DNA from: Oegoconia quadripuncta
Lineage: Eukaryota; Arthropoda; Insecta; Lepidoptera; Autostichidae
NCBI GenBank assembly: GCA_949316235.1
Contig: OX438743.1
Coordinates: 17,605,771-17,669,770, forward strand
Length of the DNA: 64,000 nucleotides
Reading direction: 5' to 3'
Shown here: positions 63,911 through 64,000 of the stretch, one piece after another
How the letters are laid out: each line of letters begins with the position of its first letter
How positions within the stretch are numbered: the stretch's first letter is position 1
Program-made: the position numbers and the translations under genes
Notes under the pieces: model-generated
What the model saw: the letters and a program-made list of their open reading frames with translations, nothing else
Told to the model about the DNA's origin: nothing
Database searches by the model: none

Positions 63911-64000
63911 ACAGATCACAGATGCACAATCAATGCCATATTTTGCTTAGAAATTATTTTTAAACATAGAACTAATAGCGAGTGCCGCGAATTATAAAAA

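Overview
The window looks like gene-poor nuclear DNA of a moth or butterfly. It is AT-rich and dense with remnants of mobile elements. I infer Lepidoptera from repeat types known in that order: tRNA-headed SINEs with box B sequences, RTE-like and jockey/CR1-like LINE ends, LINE 3' ends carrying AATAAA and a short tandem tail, and TA-flanked MITEs. I cannot name the species. I see no rRNA, CRISPR or bacterial-type gene organisation, and no complete host gene. The only stretch that might be a host exon is 53982-54172 on the minus strand.

The one intact protein-coding unit is a 2120-bp Tc1/mariner-superfamily transposon (27792-29911). It has a 353-codon transposase (28504-29565), 268-bp terminal inverted repeats of equal length with about three mismatches, and a TA on each side. 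It sits inside the minus-strand remnant of a CR1/jockey-like LINE, whose reading frame can be followed on both sides (29912-30120, then 27430-27791). Each inverted repeat contains a perfect Pol III box B. A related tRNA-like piece lies alone at 16400-16490.

The second large element is a 5'-truncated LINE (16498-18400). It has a nearly complete reverse transcriptase broken by one frameshift near 17070. Short C-terminal fragments of other LINE ORF2s lie at 7206-7307, 13015-13360, 20565-20764, 24030-24305, 36030-36200, 43090-43287, 56850-57405 and 61126-61269.

The rest is layered small repeats. SINE family A has about 14 copies, several truncated and two with clear target duplications. SINE families B and C have seven and four copies; family G is known only by its tail, in four copies. 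A TA-flanked MITE of 408-438 bp occurs three times. Dispersed families D, E and F are frequent. Nested insertions are common: SINE in LINE tail, SINE in family D, SINE in RTE, LINE end in LINE UTR, LINE end in RTE, MITE in family F. There are also at least seven strong hairpins or perfect palindromes and three notable tandem repeats, with 16-, 17- and 52-bp units.

Layout: 0-16 kb is mixed SINE, RTE and LINE debris. 16-21 kb holds the LINE and a SINE-A pair. 22-27 kb is sparse. 27-30 kb holds the intact transposon. 31-39 kb is a dense nest of SINEs. 39-48 kb is sparse with a tandem duplication and a chimeric SINE. 48-60 kb has two MITE copies and the candidate exon. 60-64 kb is another LINE, a MITE and SINE debris. 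Family names A-G, K and M are mine, used only to link copies within this window.
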